A stretch of DNA of 64,000 nt from assembly GCA_028285415.1 (NCBI GenBank), contig JANQPF010000013.1, forward strand, positions 124,001 through 188,000, written 5' to 3'. Within the stretch, counting starts at the first letter, position 1. Each line of letters begins with the position of its first letter. The DNA is from Pseudomonadales bacterium. GTDB taxonomy: Bacteria > Pseudomonadota > Gammaproteobacteria > Pseudomonadales > Azotimanducaceae. Made by a program: the position numbers and the translations under genes. The notes under the pieces are model-generated. The model saw only the letters and a program-made list of their open reading frames with translations, did no database searches and had not been told where the DNA came from. Shown here one piece after another: positions 1 to 8,322 of the stretch.

Positions 1-233
1 TCAGCAAACGCCTGAGCACGCTGGTCGATCTTTTCAACGTCGGCCATCGCACTCGCCGGATCATGTACGAGAATCTCGGTTGGGCACTGGCCTACAACGT
101 GATTGCAATCCCGCTGGCAGCGCTCGGCTACGTACCCCCCTGGGGTGCAGCTCTTGGTATGTCGCTGAGCTCGCTCATTGTCATGGCCAATGCGGGACGG
201 CTTCTGAAGACACCAATCGGAGCGCGGACATGA
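1..233 (+). CDS. ccoI: Cation-translocating P-type ATPase, C-terminal end (CcoI/FixI-like), partial
   Basis: The reading frame enters from the left edge (first full codon at 3) and gives the last 76 residues of a P1B-type ATPase. Two hydrophobic helices are visible: one beginning GWALAYNVIAIPLA, the other PWGAALGMSLSSLIVMANA. This is the usual C-terminal membrane pair, including the MSLSSLIVMxNA signature of copper ATPases. CcoI supplies copper to the cbb3-type cytochrome oxidase. The assignment to CcoI rather than CopA rests on the next gene, ccoS, whose ATG overlaps this TGA (ATGA at 230-233). The catalytic domains lie outside the window. Confidence 0.85.
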   Translation, partial: SKRLSTLVDLFNVGHRTRRIMYENLGWALAYNVIAIPLAALGYVPPWGAALGMSLSSLIVMANAGRLLKTPIGART

Positions 234-376
234 ACATATTGATGCTGCTGATCCCCCTGTCGATTGTGCTGCTGAGCGTCGCGGCGTGGGCATTCATCTG
301 GGCGGTCAATCACCGTCAGTTCGAAAATCTGGATAAACAAGCGGTGGACATTCTCGCCGAAGAATCGAAGGAGTAA
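230..376 (+). CDS. ccoS: cbb3-type cytochrome oxidase assembly protein CcoS
   Basis: This is a 48-residue protein with one N-terminal transmembrane helix (about residues 3-22, LMLLIPLSIVLLSVAAWAF) and the family's WAVNHRQFENLD-type segment, in which a small acidic tail follows the helix. CcoS is needed for cofactor insertion into cbb3 oxidase. The ATG at 230 overlaps the ccoI stop by 4 nt, which suggests translational coupling. The length matches the family. A longer reading of the same frame from 80 exists, but it would run through ccoI in another frame and is not credible. Confidence 0.9.
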   Translation: MNILMLLIPLSIVLLSVAAWAFIWAVNHRQFENLDKQAVDILAEESKE

Positions 377-381
377 GACTC

Positions 382-984
382 GTGAGTACAATACTAAATG
401 GCTTCCTGCTGATGTTTACCCCGCAAAAAGCCTGGCAGAACATCGCGGACGATAATCCCGGTGCGGCGAAGGTGCTGCTGACCCACACCATTCCGTTTGC
501 GGTCATTCCGGCGCTGTGCTGGTACATCGGTGTCACCCAGTACGGCTGGGACGTCGCCGGAGAGACGATGCGTTTGACGCCGGAAAGCGCGTTGCCGATG
601 TGCATCATGTTCTTCCTGGCCTGCGTTGGCGGCGTGGTGTTCCTGGCCCTCATGGTGCAGTGGATGTCCGAAACGTATGGCGACAAAGCCAACTTCTCGC
701 AGGCAGCCACGCTCATTTCGTATACGGCCACTCCCTTCTTCGTAGCGGGTCTGCTTGGCCTCTATCCCGTGCTCTGGCTGGATATCACGCTCGGCGTGGC
801 GGTTGCCTGTTACTGCATTTATTTGCTCTACGCCGGCGTGGCGCCCGTCATGCACGTCGTGCAGGAACGCGGTTTTCTGTACGCCAGCGCCGTGTTCGCG
901 GTAGCGCTCGTCTCGTTCGTGGGATTGCTCACGGTTACCGTTTTGCTATGGGACTTCGGCCCCGCACCGGAATACACTTACTGA
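382..984 (+). CDS. YIP1-family membrane protein
   Basis: This 200-residue polytopic protein has about five hydrophobic segments (roughly 30-50, 70-93, 108-125, 128-150 and 165-190). Its N-terminus (GFLLMFTPQKAWQNIADD) is typical of bacterial Yip1-domain proteins, which start with a short amphipathic segment carrying a P-x-x-A/T-W motif. The GTG start at 382 lies 5 nt after the ccoS stop, so it is probably co-transcribed with the cbb3 assembly genes. No function is established for bacterial Yip1 proteins, and a role in oxidase maturation is only a guess from position. Confidence 0.75.
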   Translation: MSTILNGFLLMFTPQKAWQNIADDNPGAAKVLLTHTIPFAVIPALCWYIGVTQYGWDVAGETMRLTPESALPMCIMFFLACVGGVVFLALMVQWMSETYGDKANFSQAATLISYTATPFFVAGLLGLYPVLWLDITLGVAVACYCIYLLYAGVAPVMHVVQERGFLYASAVFAVALVSFVGLLTVTVLLWDFGPAPEYTY

Positions 985-1014
985 TCGAAAACATCAGGTA
1001 AGAAGGGTGCGCGC

Positions 1015-1353
1015 ATGACTGATTCAGGCTGGCAGGTGTTCGACGTTGCGAAGTTGGCGGCGGCGGACGCCAGCGCGCCCGTAAGCTACCAGGAATTCCT
1101 CCGCGTGCCTTCCATGCACTGTGGCGTTTATCGCCTCTCGAAAGGTTCCTCCGACATGCAGACTCCGCACGACGAGGACGAGGTGTACTACGTGGTGGAA
1201 GGCAAAGCGCAGCTGAAAGTTGCCGGGGAAACCCGCGACGTGGGTCCGGGCTCAGTCATGTACGTCCGCGCCAGCGAGGAGCACGCGTTCTTCGAGATAC
1301 AGGAAGACATGGTGCTGCTGGTGTTCTTTGCAACCGGACGCACGGACGGCTGA
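1015..1353 (+). CDS. Small cupin-domain protein
   Basis: This is a 112-residue single-domain cupin. The first cupin motif is visible as His52-x-x-x-Glu56 followed by YYVVEG. The second is GPGSVMYV with His90. These residues form the usual metal site of a beta-barrel cupin. No substrate can be read from the sequence. It starts 30 nt after the YIP1 gene on the same strand and may be the last gene of that transcript. It converges with the universal stress protein gene, with only 5 nt between the two stop codons. Confidence 0.8.
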   Translation: MTDSGWQVFDVAKLAAADASAPVSYQEFLRVPSMHCGVYRLSKGSSDMQTPHDEDEVYYVVEGKAQLKVAGETRDVGPGSVMYVRASEEHAFFEIQEDMVLLVFFATGRTDG

Positions 1354-1358
1354 CGCCA

Positions 1359-1808
1359 TCACTGACTGCTTTCTTTCAGCTCCACCAGCTTGAAAACCCA
1401 GGTGTCCACCGGGACGCCGTGCAGGATACTGGCCGCTTTTGATCCCAACACCCGCTGCCACCCGGCCCGTCCATGAGAGCCGAGCATGCACGCATCGTAG
1501 CCGCCTTCGTCGAGGAGCGCGTGCACCTCATGCGCAACCCGGCCATAGCGGACGTGGAGCCGCGTTTCATCAATGCCGAAGGGGGCGCATAGCTCAATCA
1601 GGCGGCGTCGGGCATCAGCCATCGTCTGCTCGTAACGCTGCTGATACATCTCACCGCTCATGGTGGGATCAATGCTATAAGCCACCGATGTCGGATCGAC
1701 AACGTGCACCACTTCCAACTGATCACCCTCACCGCAGACCGCCTGAGCACGCTCAAGCACAGCCGTGGCCGGTTGGTCCAGGAGTTCAATTGCAGCGAGG
1801 TATTTCAT
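1359..1808 (-). CDS. Universal stress protein, single domain
   Basis: This is a 149-residue UspA-fold protein (MKYLAAIELLD start, then HVVDPTSVAY). The glycine-rich nucleotide-binding loop GSHGRAGWQRVLGSKA near residue 110 suggests the ATP-binding subtype. The ATG at 1808 is chosen over an upstream in-frame start because a GGAG ribosome site lies 8 nt before it and because Usp proteins begin directly with the first beta strand. The leader (1809-1970) is shared with the divergent permease and holds short inverted repeats (GCGCT/AGCGC near 1821-1832). Confidence 0.85.
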   Translation of the reverse strand: MKYLAAIELLDQPATAVLERAQAVCGEGDQLEVVHVVDPTSVAYSIDPTMSGEMYQQRYEQTMADARRRLIELCAPFGIDETRLHVRYGRVAHEVHALLDEGGYDACMLGSHGRAGWQRVLGSKAASILHGVPVDTWVFKLVELKESSQ

Positions 1809-1970
1809 GGTATCTCCGGAGCGCTGTAGCGCCTGAGCAAGCCTAAGGGCTTGGACCCGGCGGTTCACTAAGTATTTTCCTTAAGCCCGACCAGCGGCAC
1901 TGCGGGTATTGCGGATATTCGACGCGGTTGAGGATGTTAGGGTGCGCCAAACACAACCAGGGCGGGTATT

Positions 1971-3176
1971 TTGAGCCAACCCGTTGCTCTCGACCGAAGC
2001 CTCACGCTGACGCAGATGGTGCTGTACGGTCTCGGTACCACCGTTGGTGCCGGCATTTATGCGTTGATCGGAGAAATTGCCAACGTTGCTGGGACGCTCG
2101 CACCCTGGTCGTTCCTGCTGGCGGCGTTGCTGGCTGGATTCACCGCGTTGTCGTTCGCCCAGCTATCGTCCCGCTTTCCGCGCGCTGCCGGGGCAGCGCT
2201 GTACGTTGAGCGCGGTCTCGACTCGGCGCGCCTTGCACGTCTCGTCGGTTTCCTTGTCATCTTCGCCGGCGCCGTCTCTTCCGCGGCGCTCCTGAACGGT
2301 TTCGTCGGCTATCTCCACGCTTTCCTCGAAGTCCCGCGAGGCGCCGTCATTAGCGGTGCGGGGATACTGATTATCGGCATTGCCGCCTGGGGTATCGCCG
2401 AGTCAGTGTGGATCGCCGGTGTCATCAGCATCGTGGAAGTGCTGGGTTTACTCTGGATCACGGGCCTGGCCGGCACCGAAATTACGCCCGCGAGCCTGAA
2501 CCTGGCTCTCTATGTCCCGGATCTATCCCTCGCCGCCTGGTCCGGCATCGTTGCCGGTGGCGTGCTGTCCTTTTACGCGTACATCGGCTTCGAAGACATG
2601 GTGGAAGTTGCCGAGGAAGTTGAGGACGTTTCACATACGCTGCCACGCGCGATCCTTCTGACGCTGGGATTGTCCACTCTGATCTACGTGCTTCTGGTGA
2701 GCACGACAATCATGGCCGTCGGTCCCGCGCTTCTGGCGGATTCGGCGGCACCCCTGGCCGATGTCTATCGCCACCTCACCGGCAGCGACCCCTGGATCAT
2801 CTCGTTGATAGGCCTCTTTGCCATCATCAACGGCGCCCTCATCCAGGTCATCATGGCAAGCCGGGTCATCTACGGGCTTGCATCGCGCGAGCAGCTGCCG
2901 GGAGTGCTGGCGCACGTGAACGGCATGACGCAAACGCCGCTGCGCGCGACGCTGGTCGCCGGCGCAATTGTCCTGCTCCTGGCACTGGCGGGCAATCTGG
3001 CGCTCCTCGCGGAACTCACGGCTGTCATCATGTTGACCGTGTTTGCGCTGGTGAACTTCTCTCTCTGCCGCCTGGTCTGGAGAACCGAACGGCTGAAGGC
3101 AGTCATCGCTGGGATTGGCGGCACGGTGTGCTGCGCTTTTGCCGTACGCTCGGCCGTGCTCTGGGCGGCCGTTTGA
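1971..3176 (+). CDS. APC-superfamily amino acid/polyamine permease
   Basis: This 401-residue protein has about 11-12 hydrophobic helices. The first carries the substrate-binding unwinding motif GLGTTVGAGIYALIG, and helix 6 contains FYAYIGFEDMVEVAEE, the classic APC F-x-G-x-E region. It is shorter than the 450-500 residues usual for the family because the C-terminus stops after about helix 11-12. The start is a TTG at 1971. Its stop overlaps the ATG of the next gene (TGATG at 3174-3178), so permease and exporter are probably translated together. The substrate is unknown. Confidence 0.8.
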   Translation: MSQPVALDRSLTLTQMVLYGLGTTVGAGIYALIGEIANVAGTLAPWSFLLAALLAGFTALSFAQLSSRFPRAAGAALYVERGLDSARLARLVGFLVIFAGAVSSAALLNGFVGYLHAFLEVPRGAVISGAGILIIGIAAWGIAESVWIAGVISIVEVLGLLWITGLAGTEITPASLNLALYVPDLSLAAWSGIVAGGVLSFYAYIGFEDMVEVAEEVEDVSHTLPRAILLTLGLSTLIYVLLVSTTIMAVGPALLADSAAPLADVYRHLTGSDPWIISLIGLFAIINGALIQVIMASRVIYGLASREQLPGVLAHVNGMTQTPLRATLVAGAIVLLLALAGNLALLAELTAVIMLTVFALVNFSLCRLVWRTERLKAVIAGIGGTVCCAFAVRSAVLWAAV

Positions 3177-5485
3177 TGCCACTGTTAAAACGCCTGTACC
3201 TGGCACTGCTGCGCCATCCGCTGGCCGCGGTTTTGACGCTGCTGCTCGTCGTGGCCGTTGCCGCCTGGTTCGGCCGGGCTCTGAGCTTCGACGCAAGCTC
3301 GGAAACTCTGGTTGTCGAAGGTGATCCGGAGTTTCAGGAGTACCTCGAGGTTGCCGCGGTTTTCCCAAGCGACGATTACCTCTTCATTACGGTTGAGCCC
3401 GACACGGCACTCTTCAGCACCGAGACACTCGACCTCATCGGCGCCATCGAAACCGATCTGGCCGACCTCGATGGCGTGACGGGCACCCTGAGCCTGCGTT
3501 CCGTGCCGCTACTGGGTGGTGAGGCGATTACCACGCTGGCAGATGATCCCGGACTGCTGGCCGAGGCGAAGGCGTATTTCGCCTCCAGCATGCTCTTCAC
3601 CCGCCAACTCGTTGCCGAGTCCGGAGACGCCGCGGCCATCCAGGTCACTCTCAAATCTCTGGGTGAAGGGCATTCACAAGCGGACCGACGATTTCTCATC
3701 GAACAGATACGCGAGGTTCGCGGGCGTTATGTTGACGGCGCCAGGCTACACATCGCCGGCGTGCCCCTGATTGCGCACGACATGATGGTTTACCTGCGCG
3801 CGGACGTGATGAACTTCGGCATTGCCGCCGCGCTCGTGATCTGTCTGGCGCTCTTTCTCTTTTTCCGCCGTCTGCGCTGGCTGGCGCTATGCGCGAGCAA
3901 CGCGACCCTTTCCGTCATCCTGGTTATTGGTGTCCTCGGCGCGCTCGACACCCCGATCAGCGTCGTAAGCGGCAACTTCATCTCTCTCCTTGCCATCATC
4001 AGCATCTCGCTGACCATCCATCTGGTCGTACGCTTTCGCGAGCTGATCCGCACGAGCCCCGATCAGCCGCACGCGGAACGCGTGGCGGAAACCATGCTGT
4101 CCAAATTTGCGCCCTGCGCGTACACCGCCGTGACGACAATTGTGGCGTTCACGAGCCTCCTGACGTCGGGTATCCCACCGGTGGAGGACTTTGGCTGGAT
4201 GATGGCCGTTGGGGTGCTGTGCGCGTTTGTGGTCACCTACGTCTTTTTCCCAACCGTGTTATTGATGCTGGGGCCGCGGCCGCCGAGCAAGACGGTATTC
4301 AAGCCCATGCGACTCTCCATCGCGCTGGGGAATCTCGCGGTAAACCGGGTGGGATGGGTAACCGGCGGCGCGCTGATTGTGCTCATGGCCACCGGCGTGG
4401 GGCTCGCGAGGCTCAACCTCGACAGCCAGTTCAGCCAGTACTTCAAAGCAGACAGCGACATCCGCCAGGGATTGGAATACGTCGACGCCAATTTTGGTGG
4501 CGTGCTGCCGCTCGACGTCATCGTGCAGCTGGAGCCGTTCGTCCAGGAAGCGCTCGATGAAGACGACGACTTTTTCGTGGAGGAGGAGGCCAACTATCCG
4601 CAAAGCGCCTGGTTTACCTCAGACAAGGTACGCGATATTGAAAAGCTGACCCACTACCTGCGCGGTCGTGACGACGTCGGGAGCGCCACTTCCCTTGCTG
4701 ATCTCGCCCGACTTGCCGAGGCGACCAATCGCGGACAACCGCTGGACGACGTGCAGCTGGCGCTCCTGGTGACGCTGCTGGATGAGGGGCGCGCAAGCCT
4801 GGTTGCGCCGTATGCCAATCCGGATACCGGTGAGCTGCGGATCAGCGTGCGCATGCGGGAAGCAACCGCCACGGCAGACTATCCGCAGGTCGTCGCTGAC
4901 ATCGAACGCTTTGCCACGGAAGAACTCGGCTGGCAGGTGGACCGCATAGGCACCACGGGCATGTTCATCCTGTTCGGACAGTCCATCCGTCAGCTTTACG
5001 AATCCCAGCGCGATACGCTGATCTACGTGGTCGTGGCCACGCTTCTCATGTTCGTCGTGCTACTGAGGTCGCTGACCTTCGGGGTTGTCGGTCTTGCAGT
5101 CAACGTACTGGCAGCCGCCTGTGTGCTTGCCTTCATGGGCTTTGTCGGCATACCCATGGATATGATGACCATCACCATCGCCGCCATCACCATCGGTATC
5201 GGCGTGGACGACGCGTTCCACTACCTGCATCGCTATCGAGAGGAACGCAACAAGGGAAGAAACGCCCATGAGGCCATCGCCGCGGTGCATCGCAGCATAG
5301 GGCGCGCCATCTACTTCACCAGCGTGACGGTGGTGGCCGGCTTTTCGCTGCTGGTGCTATCGAATTTTGTGCCGACGGTCTACTTCGGCCTCTTGACGGC
5401 GCTGGCAATGATCATCGCGCTGGTGGCGAATCTGCTTCTGCTGCCGAGTCTGCTGCTGGCTGTCGAGCGGTTCAAGCCAGGCTGA
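3176..5485 (+). CDS. RND/MMPL-family exporter
   Basis: This 769-residue protein has the RND half-repeat layout twice: one N-terminal helix, a periplasmic loop of about 180 residues, then a helix bundle. The C-terminal bundle contains ITIAAITIGIGVDDAFHYLHRYREE, the sterol-sensing-like signature of the MMPL/COG1033 branch. This branch exports hydrophobic molecules and works without a dedicated TolC pair. The ATG at 3176 is preferred over an upstream in-frame ATG at 3128 because it gives exact TGATG coupling with the permease and a normal first helix. The cargo is unknown. Confidence 0.85.
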   Translation: MPLLKRLYLALLRHPLAAVLTLLLVVAVAAWFGRALSFDASSETLVVEGDPEFQEYLEVAAVFPSDDYLFITVEPDTALFSTETLDLIGAIETDLADLDGVTGTLSLRSVPLLGGEAITTLADDPGLLAEAKAYFASSMLFTRQLVAESGDAAAIQVTLKSLGEGHSQADRRFLIEQIREVRGRYVDGARLHIAGVPLIAHDMMVYLRADVMNFGIAAALVICLALFLFFRRLRWLALCASNATLSVILVIGVLGALDTPISVVSGNFISLLAIISISLTIHLVVRFRELIRTSPDQPHAERVAETMLSKFAPCAYTAVTTIVAFTSLLTSGIPPVEDFGWMMAVGVLCAFVVTYVFFPTVLLMLGPRPPSKTVFKPMRLSIALGNLAVNRVGWVTGGALIVLMATGVGLARLNLDSQFSQYFKADSDIRQGLEYVDANFGGVLPLDVIVQLEPFVQEALDEDDDFFVEEEANYPQSAWFTSDKVRDIEKLTHYLRGRDDVGSATSLADLARLAEATNRGQPLDDVQLALLVTLLDEGRASLVAPYANPDTGELRISVRMREATATADYPQVVADIERFATEELGWQVDRIGTTGMFILFGQSIRQLYESQRDTLIYVVVATLLMFVVLLRSLTFGVVGLAVNVLAAACVLAFMGFVGIPMDMMTITIAAITIGIGVDDAFHYLHRYREERNKGRNAHEAIAAVHRSIGRAIYFTSVTVVAGFSLLVLSNFVPTVYFGLLTALAMIIALVANLLLLPSLLLAVERFKPG

Positions 5486-5494
5486 CCCGAAGAA

Positions 5495-5512
5495 ACAAGC
5501 GCTATAGCTTGT
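5495..5512. terminator. Hairpin between convergent genes, possible bidirectional terminator
   Basis: ACAAGC and GCTTGT form a perfect 6-bp stem around a GCTATA loop, flanked by GAAA and TTTC that can extend the stem with one bulge. It lies between the facing ends of the RND exporter and the MORN-C13 gene, and the stop codon of the latter sits in the loop. On the minus strand the stem is followed by TTTCTTC, which is moderately U-rich. Confidence 0.5.
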
Positions 5513-7118
5513 GTTTCCGATACGCTTCACCAATCCAGAGCTGAGGTTGTGACGGTTCGTACTCTTCACTCAGTTCTCGCTGCGTTACAGCTTCCAGAGC
5601 AATCTGAAACGCCTCCTCGAGGTTACGATTCGCCTGAATGCCCTGCTGCAACAGCGCCTCGCCGAAGTAGGTGAGCTCAGCGTCATCGCTACAGCCAAAC
5701 GAGGTGTTGTCAGCGCTTGCCGAGGTCATGATCAAACTGTGCGGATCCTTGAGGGATTCAATCAGGCTCCCGGAGAAACACGCTGACAAGATCAGCGCCC
5801 GCCACTTGATACCCGCACGATCGAGACTCTCTTTCAGGAAGCGGCCGTCAATATTGCGCAGGGATACACCCGGGTAGGTGACACTCAACTCCCCGTCCCT
5901 GGATCCATGGCTGGTGACATACAGGAACAACACGTCTTCTTCATTCATCCTGTCAGCAATTGCACCAAACACGCCGTCCAGATTCGTACGAATGGCAAGT
6001 GGCAACTCAGAATGCGTTTTCGGATTGTTGGAAAGGAGTGCAACCGCTGATACGTGCGGCGTCAACAAGCCGCTACGCTTGCGGAGCAGCTCGATTTCGT
6101 TGAAGAAAACGTCCTGTCCACCGTAAGGTGCCGCGCCGACGATGTACCAATCTTCACGATCAGGTACGCCCGCCGCCACGCGATCGAGCGTGCGCGCTAC
6201 GTGTTCGTTCTGGGCAAAAAATACACTCTCTACGTCAGGCAGGGACAGTCCACTGGGGATCAGGGATGAGGCGTTTTCTCCGGCGAAAAAACCATTCTGC
6301 CAGCGGCCGTTGACCTCCGTCGGCTCTTCCCCGCGATAGAGCGTACCTTCCCCATCGTACCGGCCGTAAGAAAAGCCGCCGCTGTATCGTTCTCCATCCG
6401 ATTTCCACAGTTCCCCCTGCCCATCGAATCGTCCGTAGGAGAACTCTCCAACGTACCGGGTGCCGTCGGCATACGTAAATTCGCCCCGTCCATGCGGTTC
6501 CCAATACTCGACCTCGCCTTCGTAGCGATCGCCGGATGCATAGTCGATGACCCCCTCGCCATGAAACGAGCCGTTGTCGAAGCTACCCGAATAACGAGTT
6601 CCGTCCACCGTCACGAACTCACCTGCGCCGTGGAACAGCCAGTTATCCAGCCCGCCTTCGTAGCGGGATTCACCCGCGAGCTCCACGACGAACGCACCCG
6701 TCGGCTGGCCATAGTCGAACTCGCCCTGGTATCGATCTCCCTGGGCAGACTCGTACACGCCCGCTCCATGAGGCTGCCATGCGGACATCTGACCTTCATA
6801 GCGGTCGCCGTGAACGTACTCGATGACCCCGGTACCGTTCGCACCCTCCTGAAACGTGCCATGCACCTTCGTACCATGGTGAAACGCCGCTTCAGCATGG
6901 CCATGCAGCAGTCCTTTCTCAAATTCTCCCGCAACGCGATCCCCGCTGGGGGAGACAATCTCACCTTCACCGTGGAACAGGCCATCCACCAGCGGTCCGT
7001 CATAGACCGATCCATCCGGGAGAAGGACGGAGTCTATGTCGCCTTGGGCAACGGCGGAAACAGAAAACAGGCAGGCGAGCGGGAGCAAAAGTCGGCGAGC
7101 AAACACATCATCATCCAT
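5502..7118 (-). CDS. Secreted MORN-repeat protein with C-terminal C13 (legumain-like) cysteine peptidase domain
   Basis: The 538-residue product starts with a signal peptide (Arg-Arg then LLLPLACLFSVSAVA, cleavage about residue 24). Residues 30-285 are about ten MORN-type repeats of around 23 residues with the pattern GDRYEGE-x-x-x-x-x-x-HGxG. Residues 320-530 match the C13 peptidase family: the catalytic His404 lies in YVTSHGSRDG, Cys447 lies in LILSACFSGS, and the SFGCSDD and TYFG motifs follow. Both catalytic residues are intact. MORN repeats usually mediate membrane or protein contacts, so they probably position the protease in the periplasm. The substrate is unknown and no partner gene is adjacent. 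The ATG at 7118 has only a weak ribosome site. Confidence 0.85.
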   Translation of the reverse strand: MDDDVFARRLLLPLACLFSVSAVAQGDIDSVLLPDGSVYDGPLVDGLFHGEGEIVSPSGDRVAGEFEKGLLHGHAEAAFHHGTKVHGTFQEGANGTGVIEYVHGDRYEGQMSAWQPHGAGVYESAQGDRYQGEFDYGQPTGAFVVELAGESRYEGGLDNWLFHGAGEFVTVDGTRYSGSFDNGSFHGEGVIDYASGDRYEGEVEYWEPHGRGEFTYADGTRYVGEFSYGRFDGQGELWKSDGERYSGGFSYGRYDGEGTLYRGEEPTEVNGRWQNGFFAGENASSLIPSGLSLPDVESVFFAQNEHVARTLDRVAAGVPDREDWYIVGAAPYGGQDVFFNEIELLRKRSGLLTPHVSAVALLSNNPKTHSELPLAIRTNLDGVFGAIADRMNEEDVLFLYVTSHGSRDGELSVTYPGVSLRNIDGRFLKESLDRAGIKWRALILSACFSGSLIESLKDPHSLIMTSASADNTSFGCSDDAELTYFGEALLQQGIQANRNLEEAFQIALEAVTQRELSEEYEPSQPQLWIGEAYRKHKL

Positions 7119-7228
7119 GAAAGTTCACGGACGAAAGTATGCCGGTCAAATATGCGAAATCACATCAAGATCAGGTGCAAATTCTTCGCAATGTGCGGGA
7201 GTTATCACTCCAACGGTTCAATTGAGGG

Positions 7229-7597
7229 TCAAGACATTGCCTTTGTGTAAGTGCCCATATCAAAGTAGTCGCGCCACACCTGGATTTTTCCGTCGCGCAT
7301 CTCGAACACGCCGACGCATGGGAGATCCACGTCTCCCTGGGTCGTTCTGGTGCGGTCCAGCCGCTCGCAGAACACCACATCGCCATGCTCGGCCATATTG
7401 AGGATATCCCAGGTTGTTTCCGTCCAGGTCGAGAGGAAAGCTTCAATAAAGCCTTTGACCTGTTCGCGGCCCGTCACCGGGTTGGCAGGCATGTTGTAGT
7501 ACGTGCCATCTTCGGTGAAGTATTCCGCAAGCTGGGCGGCATCCATGGCGCTCCAGTTCCCGACAAACTCCCGCACAATGTCCAGATTCTTCGACAT
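7229..7597 (-). CDS. Limonene-1,2-epoxide hydrolase-like NTF2-fold enzyme
   Basis: This is a 122-residue cone-shaped NTF2/SnoaL-type fold. It keeps the residues of the limonene epoxide hydrolase active site: Arg79 and Asp81 in CERLDRTRT, and Asp110 in WRDYFD, with the family's GVFEMRDGKI strand between them. In that family an Asp-Arg-Asp triad hydrolyses small epoxides. The true substrate here cannot be read. It is followed, about 110 nt away on the same strand, by the MORN-C13 gene, with no obvious functional link. Confidence 0.75.
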   Translation of the reverse strand: MSKNLDIVREFVGNWSAMDAAQLAEYFTEDGTYYNMPANPVTGREQVKGFIEAFLSTWTETTWDILNMAEHGDVVFCERLDRTRTTQGDVDLPCVGVFEMRDGKIQVWRDYFDMGTYTKAMS

Positions 7598-7625
7598 GGT
7601 TCCTCCCGTGGTCTTCTACAATATT

Positions 7626-8165
7626 TTACGGCGGGAAAGATTCGAACAGCGCGGGCACGGCCTCCGCGACCACCACCTCCGCATCGTCCCGATCTTTCGG
7701 GTACAGCGTACGCTCCACCCAGCCGCGCCAGATGGGTTCGCCTTCAAAGTAGACATCCGCGGCCAGGAAACCAATGGTGCGCATATCCATCCGCGTCGTG
7801 GATCCGGGATCTATCCGCTCCCAGCAGTCTGCGTCCACACACGGCGATTCATTGATGGTCATCGACATGAGCTCGCGTCGGGTACGCAGAGTCAGCGCTA
7901 CTTCGAAGTCAGCGCCTTCGTTCTCAACGTAGGCGAATCCTTTACGGCCGAGCTCCGCCGCCACCGCATCAGTCAATCCCCGGGCAACGATGGGGCTGAT
8001 GTATCCGGTCCGATCGTCCAGATCCAATGCCTGGTCGCTGCGCCAGGTAAACGTGGATTGCTCATCCAGAAAGCCCGGCGCAACCACACACTGGTTTCCG
8101 GTCTGCATCTGTGTCGCACACGCACTCAAAAACAGCGCGCAGAGTAGGCCTGCAATGACCCGCAT
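7626..8165 (-). CDS. DUF4136-family outer-envelope lipoprotein
   Basis: The 179-residue product has a lipoprotein signal (LLCALFLSAC, acylated Cys16). Next comes a domain beginning FTWRSDQALD and continuing with a VARGLTDAVAAELGRKGF segment, which is typical of DUF4136 proteins. Aspartate at mature position +2 is absent, so outer-membrane sorting is likely. No function is established for the family. It is divergent from the cytochrome gene, and the FNR-like box at 8185-8198 lies only about 20 nt upstream of its start. Confidence 0.75.
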   Translation of the reverse strand: MRVIAGLLCALFLSACATQMQTGNQCVVAPGFLDEQSTFTWRSDQALDLDDRTGYISPIVARGLTDAVAAELGRKGFAYVENEGADFEVALTLRTRRELMSMTINESPCVDADCWERIDPGSTTRMDMRTIGFLAADVYFEGEPIWRGWVERTLYPKDRDDAEVVVAEAVPALFESFPP

Positions 8166-8184
8166 ATTCGACTCCTGGCAATCG

Positions 8185-8198
8185 GTGATACTGATCAG
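8185..8198 (+). promoter_or_regulatory. FNR/Anr-like box
   Basis: The site reads gTGATactgATCAg, which is TGAT-N4-ATCA and matches 8 of 10 positions of the FNR/Anr consensus TTGAT-N4-ATCAA. A -10-like TTTTAT lies at 8221-8226. That spacing puts the centre of the box (8191.5) at about -41.5 from a start near 8233, which is the class II activation geometry. The downstream gene encodes a c-type cytochrome, a plausible target. Confidence 0.5.
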
Positions 8199-8322
8199 TG
8201 AAGCAGATCAAATGCACCGGTTTTATGCGCAATTCTACGTAGCCTTGAGCCGTGCATCCCCTATTTTGCGGGGATCTCAGTTTGCTATGTTGGCGACCAC
8301 GAACAAACCAGCGGGGTTCGTT

